From: Limisphaerales bacterium
Lineage (GTDB): Bacteria; Verrucomicrobiota; Verrucomicrobiia; Limisphaerales; UBA8199
Length of the DNA stretch: 5,205 bases
NCBI GenBank assembly: GCA_025356925.1
Contig: JANXQE010000493.1
Span: forward strand, 1-5,205
Direction of reading: 5' to 3'
Below, piece by piece: positions 1 through 5,205 of the stretch. The notes under the pieces were generated by a model. The model was not told where the DNA came from. It did no database searches and saw only the letters and a list, made by a program, of their open reading frames with translations. The position numbers and the translations under genes are program-made. How positions within the stretch are numbered: the first letter of the stretch is position 1; each line of letters opens with the position of its first letter.

Positions 1-1
1 C

Positions 2-280
2 GCCAAGGCCAATCCCGTCGGTCGACCGCCGGTGGAGCCGGAACTTGAAAAACTCGTCATCAAATTGATCACCGAAAACCCAACTTGGGGCAGCAACCGC
101 ATCGTCGGGGCCTTGGACAATCTGGGATTTAAGGTGAGCGACTCGACCGTCGACAACATCCGCCGCCGCAACGGATTTGATCCCGCTCCGGTCCGCGGCA
201 AGAACAGCACCTGGCGCCGGTTTCTCCGTCATGTATGCTTCCTTCTTGACGGCGTTTTGCCACCCACACATGCTCGATAA
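2..280 (+). pseudogene. Integrase/transposase fragment (IS3/IS481-like, rve family), truncated
   Basis: The reading frame is open from the left edge, so the true start lies outside the window. Its 92 visible residues match the region before the catalytic core of integrase-type transposases: a GRPP-type linker (residues 7-10), then ENPTWGSNRIVGALDNLG (25-42), a helix-turn-helix-like stretch with KVSDSTVDNIRRRNG (44-58), PAP (61-63) and TWRRFLR (70-76). In intact relatives TWRxFLR is followed within about ten residues by the first catalytic Asp of the DDE triad. Here the frame instead runs through about 16 unrelated residues to a TAA. I translated the other two frames downstream and found no resumed core. 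Such proteins cut and join DNA for insertion sequences; this copy cannot, because it lacks the DDE domain. No terminal inverted repeat is recognisable downstream. It is probably a relic of an IS whose 3' part was deleted. The family call is fairly sure; the exact IS family is not. Confidence 0.72.
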
Positions 281-415
281 AAACGAATCGCCACAGGCTT
301 TTATGTTGCAGCGAAGATTATTATTGCCAGCGGTCCTTGCGGGCTCTCGCACGGCAACCAAAAGCAGTTGAACACGTAAACAGGAAGAGAATATCCGGCC
401 GCGTTTCGCCGGTGC

Positions 416-745
416 TCAGCGAGGGTTCTTTGCTTCCTTGACCAACTCCAAGACCAATCTGGTCGCCCCGGCGAGCGACGAGTAGCGGTGGATGCCATTC
501 TCCTTGGCCCATTGTCGCATCAACCCGATGCACACTGCCGTTCCGTTCTTGGGGTGAATGGTTGCGAAGTAGTCTCTTGCCGGTTGTTCACTAGAACTAT
601 GTCTATGTTGCACGTTCAACGTGATGCCCTGGCCGGCTTTGCCTGTCTGACTGCGGGCAGCCATACCGGCAATTTTCTGCGCAAACGTTGGAGATTCGTC
701 GGAAATGCGCCTGACCTCGTCGTCACTGAACGTGATAATAAGCAT
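416..745 (-). CDS. Hypothetical protein, 109 aa
   Basis: I do not recognise this protein. The ATG at 745 is preferred: the product begins MLIITFSDDEVRRI, and a purine-rich AAAGGA lies upstream, though with a long spacer of about 14 nt. A TTG at 781 would add 12 residues of unconvincing sequence. The protein is soluble, with no signal peptide or membrane segment. Residues 7-30 (SDDEVRRISDESPTFAQKIAGMAA) look like charged amphipathic helix. The middle is polar, with His and Ser (HRHSSSEQ). The C-terminal half contains IHPKNGTAVCIG followed by a basic helix ending VKEAKNPR. The composition is typical of a real coding sequence, and no longer ORF competes on the opposite strand. It stands alone, with the integrase remnant about 135 bp beyond its 3' end and the acyltransferase upstream on the same strand across a 209-bp gap. 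A small nucleic-acid-binding or toxin/antitoxin-like role cannot be excluded, but nothing shows it. Confidence 0.55.
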   Translation of the reverse strand: MLIITFSDDEVRRISDESPTFAQKIAGMAARSQTGKAGQGITLNVQHRHSSSEQPARDYFATIHPKNGTAVCIGLMRQWAKENGIHRYSSLAGATRLVLELVKEAKNPR

Positions 746-943
746 GATGGTTAAACCGTTCCTTTCTCTGCAGCGTCGCAAGTGGGTTGTTCTTCTTGCC
801 CTCGGGTCCGCACCTCACGCTCCGGCGTCGTCATTGGGCTCTGGTGATCCCCGCGCACAAGTCGAGAGCATAGATCGCTAATCCCGAGGCGCAAAGTGAT
901 TTGATGTATTAGCCAACTCGATCGGTTGCTCCTGGCTTATTGA

Positions 944-967
944 TGCCGCCCGGGTCAAACGGCGGCA
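944..967 (-). terminator. Hairpin overlapping the acyltransferase stop codon
   Basis: A perfect 7-bp inverted repeat (TGCCGCC at 944-950, GGCGGCA at 961-967) with a 10-nt loop encloses the TGA at 955-957. The stem is GC-rich, as in an intrinsic terminator, but the minus-strand sequence after it (ATCAATAAG) has no T-run. It may stabilise the 3' end of the mRNA or be a weak or Rho-assisted stop; chance is also possible. Confidence 0.3.
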
Positions 968-1731
968 AGCGATTGTAGGGAGACGATGCTGGCGATGATC
1001 CGCTTATTGATGGCAGTGATACGCTGGCGGGTTTCGGTGATCCGAAAGCAATCGGAGAAATCAATCGGCTGGCCGAAGATTACAATCGGGCGGCGGAAGA
1101 TGCTGCGGGGCAGCCAGCGCCACAGTCCCGTGGTTTTGGGTCCTCCTTTGCTGAAAATCCGTTCGATGCCGTGATGATACACCGGTATGACGGTTATCGG
1201 AGATTGAGTATGCGCGATCGCGTACGCGGGGCCGTTTTTGATGACGGAAAGGTCATCACTGCGGGTTCCTTGATAGAAGATGAGGAGATTGTTGCGTTCC
1301 AGAAAACCGACGTATTTGCGCATCAGCCAAGGATGATCGCGCCGTTCAACCGGGACGGTGCGCAGGAGAGTAAACAGGATCTTAGAAAACCTGGTACAGA
1401 AGAAATTTTCCCGTGCGGCGAAATTGACGAAAGGGAGGGATGGGTAAACAATATTCTGCGGAAAATAGGCGGCCACAGCGATGAGAAACGAATCGTACAT
1501 GGTGGTATGGTTCGAAACGAAGAGCACCCGTTCCCCACGCTGGGGGATATTTTTCCGTCCCCGAACGCAGGTAAAATTGAACGGGAAGCGGAAGAACAAA
1601 AAGGAGACAAACGCGGCGGAGACCATGGCCACGTAGGATGCCCAGATCCTCAAACGCGCAAGTATTCTTGTCAGCAGCATGATTTCTGTTCTTTGCGCTA
1701 CGGGGTATGCCTCCGCCAGTCGATGGGCCAT
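955..1731 (-). CDS. PlsC-type lysophospholipid acyltransferase (LPLAT superfamily)
   Basis: Family members transfer an acyl chain to the sn-2 position of 1-acylglycerol-3-phosphate or a related lysolipid at the inner membrane. Numbering here is from the GTG at 1749. A hydrophobic segment at residues 36-53 should anchor the protein. Motif I is NHTTMYD (80-86), a proper H-x4-D with His81 and Asp86. Motif II is VPVERR (132-137), motif III is FYQGTRS (158-164) and motif IV is VIPV (187-190). Motif III normally reads FPEGTRS; here the Glu is Gln (CAA), discussed under findings. I chose the ATG at 1731, which has GGGGA 11 nt upstream and gives 258 residues. The GTG at 1749 (264 aa) and the ATG at 1680 (241 aa, closest to usual PlsC length) are possible; neither has a clear ribosome site. 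The gene seems monocistronic. The superfamily call is firm, but the substrate is unknown and catalytic competence is unproven. Confidence 0.88.
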   Translation of the reverse strand: MAHRLAEAYPVAQRTEIMLLTRILARLRIWASYVAMVSAAFVSFLFFRFPFNFTCVRGRKNIPQRGERVLFVSNHTTMYDSFLIAVAAYFPQNIVYPSLPFVNFAARENFFCTRFSKILFTLLRTVPVERRDHPWLMRKYVGFLERNNLLIFYQGTRSDDLSVIKNGPAYAIAHTQSPITVIPVYHHGIERIFSKGGPKTTGLWRWLPRSIFRRPIVIFGQPIDFSDCFRITETRQRITAINKRIIASIVSLQSLAAV

Positions 1732-1749
1732 CTGGCATCGATTCCCCAC

Positions 1750-2202
1750 ATTTCAGATACCAGCTAATCCTTGCTGGGTTCAAGAAGTATCTCGTTTCTG
1801 GTCGGGAGTTTCGCCGAGGAACCATTCGAAGCCCTTTCACTGGGCCGCGTATTGGTGGCTCTTGTTATTTCCAGCACACGACGATCGGTCGCCTGCCAGC
1901 TTATGGAGCGGCGTCCGCTAGGCGGGTTAAGATCATCGGTGGTTTGTGCTGATGAAGCGATTCGACTGAGGCATCCAGAGCACTATCGGGCCAAGACATT
2001 GCAGCAGGCTGCAGCGGTCAGTCCGGCCCCATCAGTCGATGCCTAAGCTCTTGCGCACATGGCGCGGACGGCATCCAATGGAGTTGAGGGTTGGGAGAGG
2101 TATCGGTTGTTGGTGAAGAAGTGGCGGCAAGAATTGCGGGCGAAGCTGTGTACTGACAGGCTTCGTGGGACTCTCGCTCGCTAAATTGTCAATTTTTTTC
2201 CA
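1750..2202. other. Gene-poor stretch between acyltransferase and broken ABC ATPase
   Basis: I see no convincing gene in these 453 bases. Several frames are open on both strands, the longest being a TTG-started 91-codon frame at 1771-2046 (+), but its translation is Arg/Ser/Leu/Ala-rich with no recognisable motif. It ends at a TAA (2044-2046) in the same frame as the 41-codon ORF at 2059-2184, which could mean one decayed gene interrupted by a stop. Near the right end an AT-rich palindrome (AAATTG-T-CAATTT, 2183-2195) runs into a T-tract, just before the point where ABC ATPase similarity is lost. The region is most simply read as decayed or rearranged spacer. Confidence 0.5.
2059..2184 (+). 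CDS. Possible small ORF, 41 aa, basic helical
   Basis: An ATG-to-TAA frame begins MARTASNGVEGWERYR and continues LLVKKWRQELRAKL. It is rich in Arg/Lys, Trp and Leu in a pattern that would form an amphipathic helix. I do not recognise a family. There is no Shine-Dalgarno sequence before the ATG, and an in-frame TAA lies 12 bases upstream of it, so it could equally be the tail of a decayed gene whose upstream frame is the one ending at 2046. An AT-rich palindrome with a T-run follows the stop (2183-2199) and could act as a weak terminator. Low confidence; listed because the sequence looks more protein-like than its surroundings. Confidence 0.2.
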   Translation: MARTASNGVEGWERYRLLVKKWRQELRAKLCTDRLRGTLAR

Positions 2203-2631
2203 TCAAAGCGCTGCCCGTTGAACCCCGGGGAGAGCCGCTTCCTGAACGCGTTGCTTCCGTTCGCCACCGCTCATGCCGCGGTACGTTAGCGGGAGCTCGA
2301 CGTTCTCGAACACCGTCAGGTCACCGATGAGATTAAAGCTTTGGAAGATAAAACCGACTTCGCGGTTTCGGATCCGTGCGCGCTCTGCGGGACTCAGGTT
2401 TGATACCGGTTGATCGTTTAATGAATAATAGCCTTCCGTAGGCGAATCCAACAAACCGACGATCGAGAGCAAGGTCGATTTACCGCAGCCCGAAGGTCCG
2501 CCAATCGAGATGTACTCGCCCCGGTTCACTTCGAGGTGGACACCCGCCAGCGCGACTGTTTCGACCTCATCGGTCAGGAAGACCTTTTTGACGCCCTCCA
2601 ATCGGAGCAGCGGCGCTTCGGATGCACTCAT
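2203..2631 (-). pseudogene. ABC transporter ATPase fragment (MacB/LolD-like), truncated
   Basis: Intact relatives are about 220-250 residues and power MacB- or LolD-type export or lipoprotein release. This frame gives 142 residues from the ATG at 2631 (a possible 163 from the ATG at 2694). Numbered from the longer start, it shows LLRLEGVKKVF (29-39), the A-loop region, Walker A GPSGCGKST (66-74), RIRNREVGFIFQSFNL (107-122) with Q-loop Gln118, and the conserved ELPLTYRGM block (133-141). Similarity continues through ERKQRVQEA (145-153) and then fails: it ends in unrelated LPGVQRAAL and a TGA. The LSGGQ signature, Walker B with its catalytic Glu, the D-loop and the H-loop are all missing, so the product cannot form a working ATP sandwich. 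No partner permease is nearby. The ATG at 2631 fits the family's usual beginning; GGGGAA lies 14 nt upstream. The family assignment is strong, and so is the inference that it is broken. Confidence 0.82.
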
Positions 2632-2694
2632 AATGTTTGCGATGTTCCCCAATCGAGCCATAACCAACAACCCGGCCCGGGCTTGTCCATCCAT

Positions 2695-3231
2695 TTAGAC
2701 GAACGTTCGAGCAGTCGGTTAGGTTCGGAAAAGATTTTGATTCACTCGCTTTTTCCGCAACCAATGGATAAACACCGAGCTGCACAAATTTGTTTCAGCA
2801 ATCCTCCAATGGTCACCCTGACAATTGCATCATTTCCCTTTCTGGACGTGAATGCTTCCGTTGACCGTCTTGGACTGGGTCGCGGGACCGCCGCCGTTGA
2901 TGCTGCGGACGACGCCTGTATCGAGGACTATGCGGTACTTACTGCCTACTTTCCGACCATCCTCCGCTGCTGGTTGCGCGGATTACCGGCACCTCGGCAA
3001 GCTAGCAGAATATCACCTTCGTTGTTTTATCGATAATCTGCGGCTTGCACTTGAAGCGCCACCTCACGAGCTGGGACGATGGATTAGACTCGTTGGAAAC
3101 GGAAGCTGCGTGCGATCAGCGACGCCATCCTCCGTTGCGAGGGCGAATTCACGGGTGTAATCCTCCACGGAACGTGGTGGCGGGATATCGAGGAAAAAAA
3201 CCTCAAAATTGCAAGGCCGACTCAAAAGCGT
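2695..3231. other. Largely non-coding stretch with gene remnants
   Basis: These 537 bases hold no intact gene. Minus-strand translation reveals two short protein-like stretches. One is a DUF4097-like tail, annotated separately at 2830-2982. The other is a 48-codon stretch at 3064-3210 containing DIPPPRSVEDYTREFALATE and ending in TGA; it has no start codon with a ribosome site and I cannot assign it. Plus-strand frames here (for example 2852-3160) look like chance ORFs. A short perfect palindrome, CGAACGTTCG, lies at 2700-2709 just upstream of the ABC fragment's longest start; it is too short to call an operator. Confidence 0.5.
2830..2982 (-). pseudogene. Remnant of a DUF4097-like beta-strand-repeat protein (C-terminal end)
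   Basis: Translating the minus strand between a TAA (2985-2983) and a TGA (2832-2830) gives 50 residues. They include KYRIVLDTGVVRSINGGG and then PATQSKTVNGSIHVQKGK to the stop. The GGG-PAT-x-x-KTVNGSI-x-V pattern is the one seen in DUF4097/adhesin-head type proteins, where TVNGxIxV units build a beta-helix or beta-solenoid, usually exported or envelope-associated. There is no start codon, and I translated the other minus-strand frames upstream to about 3066 without finding a continuation. Only the final repeat therefore seems to survive. The piece lies 136 bp upstream of the broken ABC ATPase on the same strand, so both may derive from one lost operon. The family call rests on a short motif and could be wrong. 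Confidence 0.4.
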
Positions 3232-3260
3232 AAAAGCCGTTCCAGTCGTTCGCGAACGGC
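3232..3260 (-). terminator. Rho-independent terminator after the DUF4185-type gene
   Basis: On the minus strand GCCGTTC (3260-3254) and GAACGGC (3242-3236) form a perfect 7-bp stem with an 11-nt loop, followed directly by TTTTA (3235-3231). An alternative inner pairing GTTCGCGAAC also exists. It begins two bases after the TGA at 3264-3262, so it should end the transcript of the secreted protein gene and separate it from the remnants downstream. Confidence 0.65.
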
Positions 3261-3261
3261 C

Positions 3262-4326
3262 TCAGTCGGCGAGTTTGAGCTGGGCCCTCCGCACGCAAAA
3301 ATAGTCGTCCCAGGAAAAGACCAGGTAGAGCGTTCTTCCGTCTGTGCTCATCCATTTGGTGGGAAAACTGGCGGAGTCGCCGGGGCCGACGTCCCATTGC
3401 TTGGTGAAGAAGGCAGTTGTCCAAGGGCCCCAGGGAGTGGGAGCGTCATAAATGCCCAAACCTCCGGCGAACCGGGTGTCCATTATTCCGGCTTGGTCGC
3501 GGGAGGCCGCAGTAGGGATCGGTTGGACCAGCAAGAAACGCTTCAACGCAGGGGAGTAGGAAATGCCGACGCGATAGCACCGGCCGGGAGCCGAGAAGAC
3601 GGCACCTCTACGCGCAAGGTCCGGGCTCCAGGCGGCCTGGTCAGCATGCAGGCCGGTCAGAAACTCATAGGAGGCGCGCTGGCAAATATTCGTCTTGGGC
3701 ACCCGGGCAAGAACCAGACGATCGACGACCCCGTAAGCCGAGTCGTTATCGGGTGAATAGATGTAAACGAATTGGTCGCGCGCGCCGGCATAGTTGCGCC
3801 CGAAGTTCAGGAAGGTGGGACAGCCAAAGCTCTCGGTGAATTTCCAATCGGCCCAACTCCAGGTCGCGCCATGGTCCTTCGACCAGGCCAGTTGGGAATT
3901 GGTGGCGTTACGCGCCCAGAGGTACAGCACGGAGTTAACGCAGAGCAAGCCGCTGGCTTTGCGGCCCTTTTGACCCCCACCACGCTGCTCCAGCGATGGA
4001 GCGCGGAGGTTCTCGCCGAAAAAAGTGGAGGGCGTTCCGGTGACCTTCGCGAACCCAAGACTGAGTTTCTCCGGGACAAACGGCTCGAAGCCGCTGCCGT
4101 CGCCGTAGGCGGTATAAAGCGCGTCGTCGTCTGCCCAAGTCATTGGCCAGTTGTCGCTGTCATGGGCCTTGCGGATTATGGTTTCCTTTGGCGCCCAGTC
4201 GATCTGCCGAATCACCTGACTGGGTGGATACGGAGCCGAGACTTGCACGAGCTGTGCAAGGATCGTACTGCCGGTTGAGGCAAGGATGGCCAAGGAACCA
4301 AACCACATCCGCCTTGCGGCGACCAT
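3262..4326 (-). CDS. Secreted DUF4185-type protein (sialidase-like, Asp-box)
   Basis: The product has 354 residues from the ATG at 4326, which has GGAGAGG five bases upstream. The ATGs at 4374 and 4344 lack a ribosome site and would spoil the signal peptide. Numbering below is from 4374. A signal peptide runs from MVAARRMWFG (17-26) to about ILAQ (38-41). Next come IDWAPKETIIRKAHDSDNWP (58-77) and TWADDDALYTAYGDGSGF (79-96), hallmarks of DUF4185. One exact Asp-box, SKDHGATW (165-172, S-x-D-x-G-x-T-W), is followed by FGRNYAGARDQFVYIY (191-206), GIYDAPTPWGPWTT (307-320) and KWMSTDGRTLYLVFSWDD (340-357). This order fits a beta-propeller related to sialidases and GH43-like folds, found in extracellular proteins that probably act on or bind carbohydrate; no reaction is established. 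The gene appears intact and monocistronic, and is divergent from an exported serine hydrolase. The family call is good; the enzymatic function is unknown. Confidence 0.82.
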   Translation of the reverse strand: MVAARRMWFGSLAILASTGSTILAQLVQVSAPYPPSQVIRQIDWAPKETIIRKAHDSDNWPMTWADDDALYTAYGDGSGFEPFVPEKLSLGFAKVTGTPSTFFGENLRAPSLEQRGGGQKGRKASGLLCVNSVLYLWARNATNSQLAWSKDHGATWSWADWKFTESFGCPTFLNFGRNYAGARDQFVYIYSPDNDSAYGVVDRLVLARVPKTNICQRASYEFLTGLHADQAAWSPDLARRGAVFSAPGRCYRVGISYSPALKRFLLVQPIPTAASRDQAGIMDTRFAGGLGIYDAPTPWGPWTTAFFTKQWDVGPGDSASFPTKWMSTDGRTLYLVFSWDDYFCVRRAQLKLAD

Positions 4327-4395
4327 CGCCACCTCTCCGTTCATCGTCACGGGTGAACTGTGCCTGCTGCGCACCCGCTTGTCTTGGACATTCGT

Positions 4396-4463
4396 CCCAA
4401 TCTTTTGACTTTAGAGCGGCAGGAGCCTTGGCAAGGCATATCAAAAAGGTCCAAAAGATTGGG
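4396..4463. promoter_or_regulatory. Nested inverted repeat in divergent intergenic region
   Basis: A perfect 12-bp inverted repeat, CCCAATCTTTTG (4396-4407) and CAAAAGATTGGG (4452-4463), flanks a second palindrome, GCCTTG-G-CAAGGC (4425-4437). The two are almost concentric (centres near 4429.5 and 4431). The element lies between the divergent starts at 4326 (-) and 4606 (+). It could be a paired operator for a looping regulator, a structured 5' leader for either transcript, or the remnant of a bidirectional terminator. I could not define a convincing -35/-10 pair in either direction. Confidence 0.5.
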
Positions 4464-4476
4464 CCATGGTCAAAAA
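4441..4476. promoter_or_regulatory. Phased A-tracts next to the dyad
   Basis: Three A-tracts occur in TCAAAAA (4441), CCAAAAG (4451) and TCAAAAA (4470). The A-runs begin at 4443, 4453 and 4472, spacings of 10 and 19 bp, close to one and two helical turns. Such phasing tends to bend DNA, and the shared YCAAAA units could also be direct-repeat binding sites. The middle tract is part of the right arm of the inverted repeat. Function is inferred. Confidence 0.3.
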
Positions 4477-4605
4477 CTTCGGCGCCAACGGTGCAAGACA
4501 ACGATGTGCCCTGCGAGTAGTCTTCGAAGCATGAACACGGCGCAATTAAGGAAAATGCTTCTTAAAAGGGGTACATTGGTTATGAGAATATGCTGCGAGG
4601 GCGCA

Positions 4606-5205
4606 ATGCGTTTGGCCTTGCTCTTGCATCCAGTTCAGCGGAGCTGCCCTCCTGGAAGCCTGACTAAGCCATGGTTCAGTGCAAGGAAGCGAACGTACTC
4701 TGTTACGGCCTGCGTCGTGATGTATGTGTTCGCGGCAAGCGCTGGGCTGGCTCAAACCAACTCATCAACCTGGGATTGGACAATTGCGTCGCCAGACAGC
4801 CAGGGCATGTCCAGCCAAAAGCTCGATGCCATGATGGAGGCCCTTGCGGCACGGAGCACATCGGGGCTGCTGGTCATTCGCAACGACAAGATCGTTCGCG
4901 AGTGGTATGCGCCGGGCGCTGGCCCCACCAACCTGCACGGCACCGCCTCTATGGCCAAGGCGATTGTCGGGGGAGTTGCGCTGGCGGTAGCCATTACCGA
5001 CGGAAGGGCCGCCCTGGATGACAAGGCCGCCAAATTCATCCCGCAATGGCAAAACGACCCGCGCAAATCGCGCATCACCTTCCGGCAACTCGGCTCGCAC
5101 ACTTCTGGCCTGGCGGACGCCGAAGTCCAGGACCTTCCACACGAGAAGCTCTCGGGGTGGCAGGGAGACTTTTGGAAGCGGCTGAATCCTCCACAGGACC
5201 CGTTC
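4606..5205 (+). CDS. Exported serine beta-lactamase-family hydrolase (partial, 3' end off window)
   Basis: The frame is open from 4357 to the right edge with no stop. From the ATG at 4606 (GAGG five bases upstream) 200 residues are visible. An ATG at 4582 with AAGGGG ten bases upstream is an alternative. Residues 27-49 (RKRTYSVTACVVMYVFAASAGLA) form the basic and hydrophobic parts of a signal peptide, with likely cleavage before Gln50, so the protein should be exported. The mature part contains GLLVIRNDKIVREWYAPG, then TASMAKAIVGG with the catalytic S-x-x-K (Ser115, Lys118), DGRAALDDKAAKFIPQW, and LGSHTSGL around residues 163-170. This is the usual order in PF00144 proteins: class C beta-lactamases, EstB-type esterases and D-Ala peptidases. 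The YxN and KTG-like motifs would lie beyond the window. The substrate cannot be told; many such soil-bacterial paralogues are esterases or peptidases, not resistance enzymes. Oddly, there is no start close to the RKR, leaving a long 26-residue leader. Confidence 0.85.
   Translation, partial: MRLALLLHPVQRSCPPGSLTKPWFSARKRTYSVTACVVMYVFAASAGLAQTNSSTWDWTIASPDSQGMSSQKLDAMMEALAARSTSGLLVIRNDKIVREWYAPGAGPTNLHGTASMAKAIVGGVALAVAITDGRAALDDKAAKFIPQWQNDPRKSRITFRQLGSHTSGLADAEVQDLPHEKLSGWQGDFWKRLNPPQDPF

Noticed and set aside
396..413. Short CCGGC/GCCGG inverted repeat after the 109-residue gene
   Set aside because: Only five base pairs and no T-run on the minus strand, so it does not support a terminator call.
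611..623. Perfect palindrome CACGTT-C-AACGTG
   Set aside because: It lies inside the coding sequence of the 109-residue protein and is short enough to occur by chance; no second site or promoter is nearby.
1171..1767. Plus-strand ORF of 198 codons
   Set aside because: It lies antisense to the acyltransferase, whose motifs are unmistakable; the plus-strand translation shows no domain.
1771..2046. 91-codon plus-strand ORF
   Set aside because: TTG start, no ribosome site, and a composition that looks like translated non-coding DNA; kept only as a note in the gene-poor stretch.
2245..2277. GMSGGERKQRV in the ATPase as a possible ABC signature
   Set aside because: It resembles LSGGQ superficially, but in this family the block after LPLTYRG normally reads GMS..ERK.RV, and the true signature comes some 20 residues later. 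Here that part is missing.
2536..3160. Plus-strand ORFs of 166 and 102 codons
   Set aside because: They overlap the ABC fragment and the DUF4097-like tail on the opposite strand and show no motif or ribosome site.
3397..4278. Two plus-strand ORFs (119 and 168 codons)
   Set aside because: Both are opposite the DUF4185-type gene and arise from its codon usage; no recognisable features.
4671..5021. Plus-strand ORF of 116 codons starting at an ATG
   Set aside because: It is in a different frame from the beta-lactamase-family protein, whose SxxK and HTSGL motifs identify the real frame; its translation is not protein-like.

Overview
The window looks like chromosomal DNA from a GC-moderate, Gram-negative environmental bacterium, most likely of the Verrucomicrobiota/Acidobacteriota sort. 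That placement is an inference from the style of the integrase fragment, the MacB/LolD-like ATPase and the DUF4185-type secreted protein; no taxonomic marker gene is present. I found no rRNA, tRNA, CRISPR array or complete mobile element.

Layout, left to right. (1) Bases 2-280 (+) hold the 3' remnant of an IS3/IS481-type integrase. It keeps the DNA-binding region but stops before the catalytic core. (2) Bases 416-745 (-) hold a small unrecognised protein of 109 residues. (3) Bases 955-1731 (-) hold a PlsC-type membrane acyltransferase in which the usual Glu of the EGTR motif is Gln. (4) Bases 1750-2202 have no convincing gene, only a 41-codon ORF of doubtful status. (5) Bases 2203-2631 (-) hold an ABC-transporter ATPase of the MacB/LolD type, broken after the Q-loop half, with no signature motif, Walker B or H-loop. 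(6) Bases 2695-3231 are mostly non-coding. They contain a short remnant resembling the C-terminal end of a DUF4097-type beta-strand-repeat protein. (7) Bases 3262-4326 (-) hold an intact secreted DUF4185-type (sialidase-like, Asp-box) protein with a terminator directly after its stop. (8) Bases 4327-4605 are a divergent regulatory region with a nested inverted repeat and phased A-tracts. (9) Bases 4606-5205 (+) hold the start of an exported serine beta-lactamase-family hydrolase that runs off the right edge.

The left two thirds read as a decay zone: the integrase, the ABC ATPase and the DUF4097-like gene are all fragments, separated by non-coding DNA, with a few intact genes between them. The right third is better organised. 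Two exported proteins, a carbohydrate-active-like beta-propeller candidate and a beta-lactamase-fold hydrolase, are transcribed away from a shared 279-bp spacer with strong dyad symmetry. Shared control of the two is possible but inferred. I do not see a clear new multi-gene system here. The best leads are the divergent spacer, the acyltransferase motif change and the gene remnants.
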